64,000 nucleotides of DNA from Glutamicibacter halophytocola (GCF_001302565.1 NZ_CP012750.1:3348001-3412000); one strand, 5' to 3'. Positions 1 through 8,627 are shown, numbered from the stretch's first letter. Numbers and translations are program-made. The notes: a model not told the origin generated them from the letters alone.

Positions 1-41
1 ATTTCAGATTCACACAGAATTCATCGAAAGAGAGCAAGATC

Positions 42-362
42 ATGAGCCACAACTGCAACTGCGGATGCTCCTCCGAAAACAACTCCAGCAGCTCCCAGGG
101 GCTGCAGATCACCACTCGTGAGCAGGCCACCGAACTGACCACCCGGACCGAGATCAAGATCTCCGGGATGACCTGCGGCCACTGCGTCGCTTCGGTCACC
201 GAAGAGCTCAAGGAACTGGACGGAGTCAAGAACGTCGATGTCATTCTCGATGCCCAGGGCATCTCCACCGCCACCGTCACCGCGACCGGCAAACTCAGCG
301 AAGCCAGCCTCCGCGACGCGATCGACGAGGCCGGCTACACCGTCGAAGCAATCAACGCCTAG
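42..362 (+). CDS. copZ: Heavy-metal-associated (CopZ-like) copper chaperone
   Basis: A 106-residue cytosolic protein expected to bind Cu(I) and hand it to the adjacent P-type ATPase. The C-terminal two thirds is an HMA ferredoxin-like fold with the metal motif GMTCGHC (residues 42-48, Cys45 and Cys48). The N-terminal about 30 residues are a Ser/Asn/Cys-rich extension beginning SHNCNCGCSS, longer than in ordinary 68-70-residue CopZ proteins and possibly an extra metal site. A purine-rich RBS (aaagagagcaaga) precedes the ATG. The copper ATPase follows 55 bp downstream on the same strand, so the two are probably one operon. Any copper-sensing repressor would lie outside the window. Confidence 0.9.
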   Translation: MSHNCNCGCSSENNSSSSQGLQITTREQATELTTRTEIKISGMTCGHCVASVTEELKELDGVKNVDVILDAQGISTATVTATGKLSEASLRDAIDEAGYTVEAINA

Positions 363-417
363 CCCATCAGCCAGGCACCAGGCCGCCATAGGCGGCAGGA
401 AAGTGCAAGGTAGAACA

Positions 418-2667
418 ATGACTTCCCATGCGCCAGAACATGCGCTGCCCGAAGCGCGCACCGTCGACCTGGATATCCAGGGCATGACCTGCGCATCGTG
501 CGTAAACCGGGTGGAACGAAAGCTCGGCAAGCTTCCCGGGGTCACCGCCTCGGTCAACCTCCCCCTGGAAACCGCCAAGGTCCAGGTCCCGCACGATATC
601 AGCGATCAAACGCTGATCAGCACCGTCGAAGCCGCCGGATACACGGCCACACTCAAAAAGCCGATGGCCCCCGAACACCACGAGCATGGCCACGACGAGC
701 ACTCCGGCCACCAGCATCTGGTCCCCAGCCACCTGTTTCTGCGCCTGGTCATTTCGGCACTCTTCACCATTCCGCTGTTTGTGATCTCGATGATCCCGGC
801 GGCACAGTTCCCGCACTGGGGCTGGGTGGCTTTTGCCCTGGCCACACCGGTGGTCTTCTACGGCGCTTGGCCGTTCCACAAGGCCGCGGCAATCAATGCC
901 CGCCATTTCTCCTCCACCATGGACACCTTGGTGTCCCTTGGCGTGCTGGCCGCCTACCTGTTCTCCGCCATCCAGCTGATCCTCGATCCGCAGATGACGG
1001 CGCACACCGGCATGGCCATGAGCGAGCACGCGCTGTACTTCGAGACAGCTGGCGTGGTGGCCACCCTGCTGCTGCTCGGACGCTATCTGGAACACCGCGC
1101 CAAGTCGTCGGCTTCCGATGCATTGAAGTCCCTGCTGAATTTGGGCGCCAAGGACGCGGTGGTTCTCCGCGATGGCCAGGAGATCAGGATTCCGGCCGCC
1201 CAATTGCAGGTCGGTGAGCACTTTGTGGTGCGGCCAGGGGAAAAGATCGCCACCGACGGCATCGTCGTCGAAGGCACCAGCGCCGTCGACACCTCGCTGC
1301 TCACCGGCGAATCGGTCCCCCAGGAAGTCATGGACGGATCCGAGGTCACCGGTGCAACACTGAACACCTCGGGACGGCTGGTCATCAAGGCGACCCGCGT
1401 CGGCTCCGAAACAACGCTGGCGCAGATGGGCAAGCTGGTCTCCGAGGCGCAGTCGGGCAAGGCTCCCATTGCCCGATTGGCCGATCGCATTTCGGCAGTC
1501 TTCGTGCCCATTGTCTTGGCCATCGCGGTCGCCACCTTTGCGATCTGGTGGCTGGTTAGCTCCGATCCCTATCAGGCCTTCAGCGCTGCGGTTGCCGTGC
1601 TGGTTATCGCCTGCCCTTGCGCCTTGGGACTGGCCACGCCGATCGGCCTGCTGGTTGGCACCGGCCGCGGGGCGCAGCTGGGCATCTTGATCCGCGGCCC
1701 CCAGGTCCTGGAGGATACCCGCAAGCTGGACACCATCGTCCTGGATAAGACCGGCACCGTCACCACCGGCGTCATGGCGCATGTGGGCACCAGCCCGGTT
1801 CCCGGGGTCGATGCCGACGAAATTCTGGCGTTGGCAGCAGCCGTTGAGCACCATTCGGAGCACCCGATTGCCCAGGCCATTGCCCGGGCCGGCGCCGAAC
1901 GCGGCCCACTGGTAAAGGCAACGGATTTCCGCTCGGAGCCTGGCGGCGGAGTGTCCGGGGTCGTGGCTGGCAAGCAACTTGTTGTCGGCCGGCCCAGCTG
2001 GCTGGAAGCACAGGGCACGGTACTGGATTCCACGGCGCACGCGCTGCTGAACGAGGCCGAGGCTGCAGGCTCCACCGCAATATTGGTATCGGTTGACCAG
2101 CAGTTCCAGGCCATCATCTCGGTGGCCGACCAGATCAAGGATTCCTCCGCGGCGGCCATCAAGGCATTGCAGCAGCGCGGACTGCGGGTAGTGCTGCTCA
2201 CCGGTGATAATTCCTCGGTGGCCACCAAGGTGGCGGCAAAGGTGGGCATCGACCCGCAGGACGTTTTTGCCGGGGTCTTCCCCGCCGATAAGGCCAAAGC
2301 CATTTCCTCCCTGCAGGAACAGGGCAAGGTCGTGGCCATGGTGGGCGACGGAGTGAATGACGCGCCGGCGCTGGCCCAGGCAGATCTTGGGATCGCCATG
2401 GGCTCAGGCACCGATGTCGCCATCGAGGCAGCGGACATTACCCTGATGGGCAACGATCTGCACCAGGTCAGTGCCGCCATTGACCTGTCGGCCAAGACCT
2501 TGGCCACGATCAAGATGAACCTGTTCTGGGCTTTCGCCTACAACACCGCTGGCATCCCGATCGCGGCCCTGGGGCTGCTGAACCCGATGATCGCCGGGGC
2601 GGCCATGGCGGCCAGCTCGGTGCTCGTGGTCGCGAACTCGCTGCGCCTTCGCCGCTTTGGCAAATAG
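418..2667 (+). CDS. copA: Copper-translocating P1B-type ATPase
   Basis: A 749-residue inner-membrane pump that exports Cu(I) using ATP. Visible motifs are one N-terminal HMA domain with GMTCASC (residues 22-28), a His-rich linker (about 80-100, EHHEHGHDEHSGHQH), the membrane metal motif CPC (Cys399-Pro-Cys401), the phosphorylated Asp443 in DKTGT, the HP motif in the N domain and the GDGVNDAP hinge. Length is normal for bacterial CopA. The reading frame stays open upstream to 238, but that part overlaps the chaperone gene. The ATG at 418 gives a natural HMA start, so it is preferred. Co-transcribed with the chaperone. Confidence 0.95.
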   Translation: MTSHAPEHALPEARTVDLDIQGMTCASCVNRVERKLGKLPGVTASVNLPLETAKVQVPHDISDQTLISTVEAAGYTATLKKPMAPEHHEHGHDEHSGHQHLVPSHLFLRLVISALFTIPLFVISMIPAAQFPHWGWVAFALATPVVFYGAWPFHKAAAINARHFSSTMDTLVSLGVLAAYLFSAIQLILDPQMTAHTGMAMSEHALYFETAGVVATLLLLGRYLEHRAKSSASDALKSLLNLGAKDAVVLRDGQEIRIPAAQLQVGEHFVVRPGEKIATDGIVVEGTSAVDTSLLTGESVPQEVMDGSEVTGATLNTSGRLVIKATRVGSETTLAQMGKLVSEAQSGKAPIARLADRISAVFVPIVLAIAVATFAIWWLVSSDPYQAFSAAVAVLVIACPCALGLATPIGLLVGTGRGAQLGILIRGPQVLEDTRKLDTIVLDKTGTVTTGVMAHVGTSPVPGVDADEILALAAAVEHHSEHPIAQAIARAGAERGPLVKATDFRSEPGGGVSGVVAGKQLVVGRPSWLEAQGTVLDSTAHALLNEAEAAGSTAILVSVDQQFQAIISVADQIKDSSAAAIKALQQRGLRVVLLTGDNSSVATKVAAKVGIDPQDVFAGVFPADKAKAISSLQEQGKVVAMVGDGVNDAPALAQADLGIAMGSGTDVAIEAADITLMGNDLHQVSAAIDLSAKTLATIKMNLFWAFAYNTAGIPIAALGLLNPMIAGAAMAASSVLVVANSLRLRRFGK

Positions 2668-2671
2668 TCCG

Positions 2672-2704
2672 CCGCGAGGGGTCTCCCCGGGCCCCTCACA
2701 GCGG
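2672..2704 (+). terminator. Hairpin after the copper operon
   Basis: An inverted repeat lies just after the copA stop: CCGC-GAGGGG, loop, CCCCTC-aca-GCGG. No clear T tract follows, so termination function is only probable. Confidence 0.4.
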
Positions 2705-2878
2705 ACGGGGGCCGGCAAGCAATCCACGTGGAAGCTCTGGAGATACCCAGCTGCACTTGGAAACCGGCACATCCCAAGCTCCCAGCATCCTACAAAAGTA
2801 TGATTGACAGATCGCGATTATTTGTGAATTAACCAATCTGACTATGCAAGAGTTAGCCGTGAATATAGTTAAATACGT

Positions 2879-2894
2879 AATATTCGCGAATATT
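2879..2894. promoter_or_regulatory. Perfect 16-bp palindrome AATATTCGCGAATATT (operator of peptide gene 1)
   Basis: A perfect dyad in an AT-rich promoter region upstream of the 20-residue peptide gene at 2985. An almost identical element (15 of 16 positions) occurs at 63553-63568 in front of the paralogous peptide gene, at the same distance from the -10 box and start codon. The centre lies about 44 bp before the predicted transcription start, overlapping the -35 position, where class II activators commonly bind. That role is inference. No other copy was noticed in the window. Confidence 0.7.
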
Positions 2895-2924
2895 GGATCA
2901 ACCTCCATGATCCCTTGCTAGATT
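2893..2924 (+). promoter_or_regulatory. Predicted promoter of peptide gene 1
   Basis: The -10-like hexamer TAGATT lies at 2919-2924 within TTGCTAGATT, a decamer also present in the second peptide locus. The -35 candidate TTGGAT abuts the palindrome and is separated from the -10 by 20 bp. This long spacer fits an activator-dependent promoter. The second locus has the same 20-bp spacing (TTGGTC to TAGATT). Confidence 0.5.
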
Positions 2925-2984
2925 TCATGGCGTCAGCGCAAGTTGATGCAGCACCATTCATCATCACAAAACACGGAGGACATC

Positions 2985-3047
2985 ATGGATCTGATCAACA
3001 CCATTCTTGAACTGCTCGCCAGCCTGCTCGGAGGCCTGGGCGGCTAA
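2985..3047 (+). CDS. Small amphipathic peptide 1 (20 residues), paralogue of the peptide at 63399-63461
   Basis: The short frame encodes MDLINTILELLASLLGGLGG and is preceded by a good Shine-Dalgarno sequence (CGGAGGACATC then ATG). Hydrophobic residues at 3, 4, 7, 8, 10, 11, 14, 15 and 18 form one face of a helix. Asp2, Asn5, Thr6, Glu9 and Ser13 form the other, and the tail is a flexible GGLGG. There is no signal peptide or Cys. Net charge is about -2. A 14/20-identical peptide with the same upstream palindrome, -10 box and RBS is found at the far end of the window, which strongly supports this as a real gene. Size and amphipathicity resemble phenol-soluble-modulin-type or signalling peptides, but no family is recognised and the function is unknown. 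Monocistronic, with a terminator at 3168. Confidence 0.75.
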   Translation: MDLINTILELLASLLGGLGG

Positions 3048-3167
3048 TTACGGCCCCAATAAAGCAAAGGCCACTTCGCGCCAACGGCAATTCCCGCCGT
3101 GGCCGCTGGGGCCACCTTGCACATTGCCACCCTGGTTCTCCTGCAGCACCGGCGGCACTGCATTCCA

Positions 3168-3205
3168 CGACCCCCGTGAAGTCCACCGGACCTTCATGGG
3201 GGTCG
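3168..3205 (+). terminator. Strong hairpin terminator of peptide gene 1
   Basis: A 14-bp stem (cgacccccgtgaag / cttcatgggggtcg, one G-T pair) with a 10-nt loop, followed by cttgttcgct. It lies 120 bp after the peptide stop codon and would close a short monocistronic transcript. Confidence 0.65.
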
Positions 3206-4039
3206 CTTGTTCGCTCATCGGGCTGATGAGCGGCGGCACTGCACCACCTTTCGTCGATGCGATGAGCGTCTGCGCGATGAACAACAGCGAAACCTTCTGA
3301 AATGCGATTTGCATCACATTCATTATTCTGCGCATACTGTGATGGTAATCACCTCAACTGTCGTTGGTACGTGGCGGAACAGAGCCGTCCTCTCTGAGGG
3401 CGGGCGGCGCAGGAGCCATTTCCTCCCCGGAAAGCTCCCAAGCAGCCATACCGCCACGGGACGGCAACTCGGGAAAGCAGCGCAGAAAGGACTGCGCTCA
3501 CCGGGGAGAGCAAGCTTCGCCCAGTAGTCGGGTTGAAGTGAAAACTCCCAGGTACCAATGCAGATGGAGAGATGCCACGAACAGTGCCGCTTTCAGCGCG
3601 TAGGATTCGAGGGATCTTTCCAATGGCAAAGGCAGCAGTTGCTCTCAGCGCAGCGGGCTGGAGTTGTCTTCCCGGAGCACAGGCGAGTCTGGCGTTCTCA
3701 GCAAAGTAAGTTGCTAGGCGTCACGCCATGCTCCTGGAAGGCAACCAGCATGAGTACCGCCAGTTCTGCTCCCACACTCGACTGCGGACTAGCCAATGGC
3801 CACTTCCGGCTCACCACCAATGGCAGGGCCAGCGGCAGCGGCCCGTTTATCAGTCGGCAAGGCCGAAATGCGCCAGGCTCGACAGCGGCCCCAGCTGATC
3901 CAGCATCGCCTTCTACTGCCCCGCAGCCTGCGTATTCACTGGGCGCCCTGTACGTTGACCTCGATTACTGCGACGATGACAAGTGGCGGTCTCTGCCCAG
4001 CACCATGGGATAACCCTCCGCCTTGCAAGGAGATGCCCC
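3206..4039. other. Gene-free stretch with decayed character
   Basis: About 830 bp without a convincing gene. Open frames here (for example 3558-4013 plus strand) are low-complexity, have poor RBSs and match no family I recognise. It holds the riboswitch-like segment listed separately. Codon pattern and stop distribution suggest decayed sequence between the peptide locus and the gene at 4040. Confidence 0.4.
3485..3620 (+). ncRNA. Possible decayed glycine-riboswitch-like element
   Basis: The order of short motifs is GGGGAGAG (3503-3510), a hairpin, TTGAAGTGAAAA, then CTCCCAGGTACCAATG, then GATGGAGAG (3573-3581). This resembles the core of tandem glycine riboswitches, which read GGAGAG, hairpin, GCCGAAGG-GCAA, CTCAGG-CAAA, linker, second GGAGAG. 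Key positions deviate (TTGAAGTG instead of CCGAAGGG), and no glycine-cleavage gene follows. It is at best a remnant, judged by eye only. Confidence 0.25.
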
Positions 4040-4399
4040 ATGACTAATATCCGACAGATTTCACGCGCTCAATCACCGGTTCCCCTGGCGCCGGAACAGC
4101 GATTAGCAGTTCTCCAGGATTGGATTCGAAGCAAGGAATCATTCACTGCGTCCTACCGATTCGAATCGACCAGCACCGCACTGGAATTCATCACACTCGT
4201 CGGGCTGCTCGCGGAAAAGGTGGGTGTCCACCCGCACGTGGAATGGCGCATTGACATTGTCAGCCTGCGCCTGGGCCACGGCCCGAGCACAGAGATGACC
4301 GGGGATGAAGTGAACCTGGCCCGACGCATTTCGGCCGAAGCGCACCGGCTTGATGGTGCTGCCTTGATTAATTGCGAATCCCGTGAGGCAATTGCCTGA
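4040..4399 (+). CDS. Pterin-4a-carbinolamine-dehydratase-like protein (degenerate)
   Basis: A 119-residue protein with the DCoH/PCD fold pattern: FTASYRFES, ALEFITLVGLLAEKVGVHPHVEW, a beta strand, then EMTGDEVNLARRISAEA. True dehydratases have a His-His-Pro core (as in the HHPD of the protein at 51062-51712). Here it reads VHPH, so the first catalytic His is replaced by Val and the enzyme may be inactive or have another role. The start is fixed by a strong RBS (caAGGAGatgcccc ATG). No pterin-dependent hydroxylase gene is adjacent. The gene stands alone between two gene-free stretches. Confidence 0.6.
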   Translation: MTNIRQISRAQSPVPLAPEQRLAVLQDWIRSKESFTASYRFESTSTALEFITLVGLLAEKVGVHPHVEWRIDIVSLRLGHGPSTEMTGDEVNLARRISAEAHRLDGAALINCESREAIA

Positions 4400-4870
4400 C
4401 CCAATTCCCAAGACCCACTTGGCGCTCATGTGCCGATGGGACAACTTCCCGATGCTGGCCCGGCAGGCACGCAACCGCATCACCCAGCGCCGTCATATCC
4501 ACACGGTTAATAAGCAGGCTGGAAGCCAGTTCTGAACTGGCCTTGTGAAAGATCAACAGCGCGGTGCCGACCACAGAAGCCGCGCGAATGGCCCAGTTTC
4601 GCTAGCAGGCAAGTCCAATGCAGATCTTGCCGGCATTTTCCAAGAACGGGGCAATCCAGCTCCTCGGTTCCAAGTCGAGGGCCGCGACAAGCCAAGAAGC
4701 TGAACAGCTGGACCTCCATGATTTCAAGAACCAGTGAGGGCCAGCTGCTAGCTGCATCCGGCTGGCAACGGAATTCGGGCTTGAAACAGAATTTTCATGC
4801 CTTCACTATTGTCCTGAGGGATTGCCTGCACGCACCTGGGCCCCCTGAAGCCCATGGCATGCAGGCCTCC
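4400..4870. other. Gene-free intergenic stretch
   Basis: About 470 bp with no convincing gene. Short frames on the minus strand (for example 4368-4574) lack an RBS and recognisable homology. Nothing else was seen. Confidence 0.4.
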
Positions 4871-6400
4871 CTAATCCGCCAACCCGAGATCCTTGAGCAG
4901 GAATTTGGCGCCCTTTTCCCCAATCAGGATCGATGGCGCATTGGTATTTCCTGTAGTAATTCTCGGCATGATCGATGCATCGATCACGCGCAGCCCTGCC
5001 AGGCCATGCACTTTGAGCTCTGGGTCGACAACCGCCCGTTCGTCCACGCCCATCGCGCAGGTTCCGACCTGATGGTGGTAGGTCACCGCATTGTTGCGAA
5101 TGTACTCTTCGAGCTGCTCGTCATCCTGGACTTCCGGCCCTGGATAGATTTCCTGCGCTCCCCAGGATTCCGCGAGCGCTTCTTGCTGGGCTATGCTCCG
5201 GCACTGCTTGATGGAGAACAGGAAGGCCTGGATGTCGCGAGGGTCAGCCAGTGCGTTGATATCGATATTCACCGGATCATCCAGGTCCGGGCCGCTCAGG
5301 GTGAGTTCGCCGCGGCTATATGGGGTGACGATCCCGGAATGCAGGGTGAACGCGGTGCCGTCGATGGGCTCCATTCCCGGCGAGTACATGGGCACAGCAA
5401 AGAAGATCGGCTGGGTATCCGGTGCTTCGAGATCATCCCGCGACTTTGCAAACAGGTGCGACTGGGTTACCGATACGCCCTGGCGCGGTGCCGGAATATC
5501 GCGAGCAGTAGTCTTCGCGATGACCGGTGCCAGAAGATGGTCATGCAAATTCTTTCCCACACCCTGCAGGGCGTGCACCGGGGCCACCCCGGCCTGCTGC
5601 AGTTCTTCACTGGGTCCGATTCCGGAGCGCAGCAGGATTTGCGGCGATCCCAGGGCACCGGCGCTGAGCACAACATGGTCCGCGGTCAGCTGGCGCATTT
5701 GCCCATCCTGGCGGTAATTCACGCCAACGACGGCACCCTGCTCAACTATGACCGAATGCACCTCGGCACCGGTAATGATCGTGGCCTGGCCCCGGACCGG
5801 CTTCAGGTAGGCCTTCCAGGTATTGATGCGCACCCCGTCAACGATGTTGACCTGCTCCTTGGAGACCCCGTCCAAGACCCCGGAATTGTAGTCGGGGTTG
5901 AAGGGGACGCCGGATTGCTCGGCTGCCTTGATGATGGACGCGTGGATCTCATCCAGCTCATAGTCATTGTCGACCGGAATGGGCCCGCCGACTCCATGGA
6001 CACCGCTGGCTCCGCCGGAGAAATCTTCGATATCGCGGTACACCGGCAGCACGTTCTCCCAGGCCCATTCCGGACCGCAGTGCTCCGCCCAGCCATCAAA
6101 ATCCTGCTGGGCGCAGCGAACCCAGATCGTTGCATTGAGCGCATGCGAGCCGCCAAGGACCTTGCCGCGCGGCAGGTGCACGCGTTTTCCGGCAGTGCCT
6201 TCCATGGGCGTGGTGTAGTAGTCCCAATCGTCGGGGCTGTGCCACAGCTCCCCGAGCCGCGAAAGATCATGGATGGCCGGATTGGTGTCTTCTCCCCCGG
6301 CTTCGAATACGGTCACATCGGCGCCGGCATCGATCAACCGGCGGGCAACCACCGATCCTGCCGAACCAGCACCGACCACAATGACAGATACCTTGCCCAT
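4871..6400 (-). CDS. GMC-family FAD-dependent oxidoreductase (choline/alcohol dehydrogenase-like)
   Basis: A 509-residue flavoprotein expected to oxidise an alcohol group to an aldehyde. The FAD Rossmann motif [13 protein letters not shown] is at the N terminus. The GMC signature region ([18 protein letters not shown]) is near residue 80. The C-terminal catalytic region carries [10 protein letters not shown] and the closing motif [18 protein letters not shown]. Start ATG at 6400 is chosen because the Rossmann fold begins at once and AAAGCGAG precedes it; an upstream in-frame ATG adds eight non-conserved residues. The substrate cannot be read from sequence. No BetB-type partner is adjacent, so choline itself is not certain. 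Confidence 0.85.
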   Translation of the reverse strand: MGKVSVIVVGAGSAGSVVARRLIDAGADVTVFEAGGEDTNPAIHDLSRLGELWHSPDDWDYYTTPMEGTAGKRVHLPRGKVLGGSHALNATIWVRCAQQDFDGWAEHCGPEWAWENVLPVYRDIEDFSGGASGVHGVGGPIPVDNDYELDEIHASIIKAAEQSGVPFNPDYNSGVLDGVSKEQVNIVDGVRINTWKAYLKPVRGQATIITGAEVHSVIVEQGAVVGVNYRQDGQMRQLTADHVVLSAGALGSPQILLRSGIGPSEELQQAGVAPVHALQGVGKNLHDHLLAPVIAKTTARDIPAPRQGVSVTQSHLFAKSRDDLEAPDTQPIFFAVPMYSPGMEPIDGTAFTLHSGIVTPYSRGELTLSGPDLDDPVNIDINALADPRDIQAFLFSIKQCRSIAQQEALAESWGAQEIYPGPEVQDDEQLEEYIRNNAVTYHHQVGTCAMGVDERAVVDPELKVHGLAGLRVIDASIMPRITTGNTNAPSILIGEKGAKFLLKDLGLAD

Positions 6401-6540
6401 GGAAACTCGCTTTCTGCAATCCACCAGCCCACGCCGTTGCGGGCCGCGAAGTCATGGAACCAGTGTGCCCCGGCTCACAGGCCGGGAATTGGCTCTGCGT
6501 GCAGCGCCATTGCCATCGAGCGCACAGGACGCCTTGGCGA

Positions 6541-7518
6541 TCACTGCCCTTTTCGCAGGGCCCGCAATTCGTCAACACGCACCAGCACCACGCCAGCGAC
6601 AATCAGCAAGCCGCCAAAGAGCTGAACCAGTCCCGGCAATTCCGAGAGCAGCAGCCACGCCCAGAGCACCGCGAACAACACCTCGGTCAGCGAAATGAAG
6701 CTGGCGACCTTGGAGCCCAAGGCCCGTGCCGCCATGACCCCGGTGGTGTAGGAGAACACCGTGGCGATCATGATCAGCCCGATCAAGGCTGCCCACCAAG
6801 GAGTCTGGAATCCGGCGAAGGATCCGCTGCCCGCAGCAAAGGTCATCGGGAGGATTCCCAAGGCGCCCACCAGCAGCATCGTGATGGCCCCTACGGCCAT
6901 GCCGCCTGCGGAGAGCATGATCGGCGGCAGCGCCCCATCGACCTTGGCGCTGATGAAAAAGTAGACGGTCAGCCCGACGGCTGCTCCGAGTCCCCAGAGG
7001 ACCCCGATCGGATCAATGGCTGATGCTCCGGTCAAATCCAGCACCGCGATCAAGCCCAGCAAGGACAACAGCGTGCCGGCAATGGTGGCTGCCGAGGGCC
7101 GCTTCTGATGCCTCACCCACAGCACCAGGACGATGAGCACCGGCGCCAGATACTCAAGCAGCAGAGCCACGCCCACATCCAGCCGCTGCACGGCCAAGAA
7201 ATAGCACAGCTGGCAGGCTCCCACGCCGAAGAGGCCAAAGAGCAGGATCGACAGCCAATTGGTGCGCACCAGCACCCATCGTCCACGCATCGCAAGAACA
7301 GCCGGGATGGCCAGCACTACCGCTGCCCCGGCCATGCGCGCGGCTACCGCTGCGGTGGGGCTCCATCCTGCTTCGAACAGGCCTCTGGCAAAGGAACCGG
7401 AAATTCCAAAGGCCGCCGAGGAGGCCAGGGCAATCCAGATTCCCCTGGCTTGGCTGCCGCCGTGCGCTGATGGCTCCCGGGTGCCTGCAGGCAGCTGCGA
7501 GCCGGTGGTTTCGCTCAT
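6541..7518 (-). CDS. EamA/DMT-family transporter (RhtA-like)
   Basis: A 325-residue membrane protein with ten predicted membrane segments in two EamA repeats (about residues 28-160 and 175-310), typical of drug/metabolite or amino-acid exporters. A Gly/Ala/Ser-rich N-terminal tail precedes the first helix. It is divergently transcribed from the CGNR regulator gene at 7641 with 122 bp between the starts. That arrangement often means the regulator controls the exporter. Substrate unknown. Confidence 0.85.
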   Translation of the reverse strand: MSETTGSQLPAGTREPSAHGGSQARGIWIALASSAAFGISGSFARGLFEAGWSPTAAVAARMAGAAVVLAIPAVLAMRGRWVLVRTNWLSILLFGLFGVGACQLCYFLAVQRLDVGVALLLEYLAPVLIVLVLWVRHQKRPSAATIAGTLLSLLGLIAVLDLTGASAIDPIGVLWGLGAAVGLTVYFFISAKVDGALPPIMLSAGGMAVGAITMLLVGALGILPMTFAAGSGSFAGFQTPWWAALIGLIMIATVFSYTTGVMAARALGSKVASFISLTEVLFAVLWAWLLLSELPGLVQLFGGLLIVAGVVLVRVDELRALRKGQ

Positions 7519-7640
7519 GGGTGTCGATGTCTTTCACGAAGAATTCCAAGCCCCGCACAAGGGGGCAACAATGCATATGGGCATGACGATACGGTTAGGC
7601 TTGAGAGGCAGTCAATCCACCCCTCGCCCAGGAACGAATT

Positions 7641-8189
7641 ATGACCTTTGCCCCAGATATCGTCGCTTCGCTGAAGACCGTCGTGAACCTCTTGAATACC
7701 GAGGTGCAGATCATCGACATGCTCTCCACCGTCGCTGATCTGGACGAATTCCTCGACGCCGAGAACTTCGAGGGGTCCCGCGCGCACAACCAGGCGGAGC
7801 TGCGTTCCATCCGCCAGCTGCGCTCCCAGCTCAAGGGCGTCTGGACCGGCAGCGAAGAAGAGGCCGTTTTCAAGGTCAACCAGATCCTGCGCAATGCCAA
7901 TGCCCAGCCGCAATTGATCAAGAGCGAGAAACTCGGCTACCACCTGCATGCGACGACGACCAGCACGCCCTTGTACGACAGGTTGGCAGTGGACGCCGCC
8001 ATGTCGCTGGCCGAGGTCATTCGCGCCGGCGGCATCGAGCGGCTGCGGATCTGCGCTTCTGCCGACTGCCGCAATGCCCTGCTGGACCTGTCCCGCAACC
8101 GGTCAAAGATCTATTGCGATACCGGGAACTGCGCCAACCGCGAGCACGTGCGCGCCTACCGGGCGCGAAAGTCCGGCAAGTCTTCCTAG
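7641..8189 (+). CDS. CGNR zinc-finger transcriptional regulator
   Basis: A 182-residue protein with an N-terminal helical ABATE-like domain and a C-terminal CGNR zinc finger. The metal ligands are visible as C-x4-C (CASADC) and C-x4-C with the signature CDTGNCANREHVRAYRARK, which gives the family its name. These are probable DNA-binding regulators in actinobacteria. The position back-to-back with the EamA exporter suggests local control. RBS aggaacg precedes the ATG. Confidence 0.85.
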   Translation: MTFAPDIVASLKTVVNLLNTEVQIIDMLSTVADLDEFLDAENFEGSRAHNQAELRSIRQLRSQLKGVWTGSEEEAVFKVNQILRNANAQPQLIKSEKLGYHLHATTTSTPLYDRLAVDAAMSLAEVIRAGGIERLRICASADCRNALLDLSRNRSKIYCDTGNCANREHVRAYRARKSGKSS

Positions 8190-8260
8190 CGGAGGCGAAC
8201 TGCTGGCGAGGTCCACGGCGCGTTCTCGCATTTAACCCGATCAGCACCCTATGATGAACA

Positions 8261-8282
8261 CACCACCGGTACATCGGTGGTG
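8261..8282. other. Inverted repeat CACCACCG / CGGTGGTG
   Basis: A perfect 8-bp stem with a 6-nt loop between the CGNR gene and the next gene. It could terminate the former or form a 5'-leader stem of the latter, since it begins a few bases after a TATGAT -10-like box at 8250. No T tract. Confidence 0.35.
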
Positions 8283-8303
8283 CAGCAGTTGAAAGGGCAG
8301 GTC

Positions 8304-8615
8304 ATGACTCAGGAAACACACGCTTCAGACGACTACGAGGCACGGCTGGAAGCTGCTCACAGCAACCCGATTGTGGCGGCAGGACGCTGGGTTGTCGCAC
8401 TGGCTTCGGCGACCTTGGGTGATGGCGAGTTCGAAGCCAACGAGCCGCAGGTCGTGGTGCATTCGCGTGAAGATGATTCGGTGATGCTGCGCATCACCAC
8501 CTCCAGCCTGGAAGAGGCAGAGCGCCTGATCGTGCAGATCCGCGAGGACCTGGAAAATCTGAGCACCGAAGAATTCCGTGCCGAGTGGGAACAGGCGGCT
8601 GACCGGGAACGGTAG
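8304..8615 (+). CDS. Conserved-type hypothetical protein
   Basis: A 103-residue soluble, acidic protein of unknown function. A central Ala-rich helix (NPIVAAGRWVVALASATLG) is followed by a strand-rich part and two acidic helices (SLEEAERLIVQIREDLENLSTEEFRAEWE). The start at 8304 follows a GAAAGGGCAG RBS; upstream in-frame codons cross the inverted repeat and are unlikely to be coding. No family recognised. Confidence 0.6.
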   Translation: MTQETHASDDYEARLEAAHSNPIVAAGRWVVALASATLGDGEFEANEPQVVVHSREDDSVMLRITTSSLEEAERLIVQIREDLENLSTEEFRAEWEQAADRER

Positions 8616-8627
8616 CCGCACACCGGA

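Noticed and set aside
367..2040. 557-codon minus-strand frame opposite copA
   Set aside because: Antisense shadow of a highly conserved ATPase gene; composition is Gly/Arg/Gln-rich nonsense with no RBS.
3330..3490. Possible cobalamin or c-di-AMP riboswitch before the glycine-like segment
   Set aside because: GC-rich hairpins are present but the diagnostic cores of those switches (GCCACTG / AGTCAGGA; the GGGGGAACC and GAACCC pairs) are not.
3558..4013. Open frame of 151 codons downstream of peptide locus 1
   Set aside because: No RBS, low-complexity composition and no recognisable domain; it overlaps the riboswitch-like segment.
4718..6625. 635-codon plus-strand frame opposite the GMC oxidoreductase gene
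   Set aside because: The minus-strand protein has all GMC motifs; the plus-strand frame matches no family and begins in intergenic DNA.
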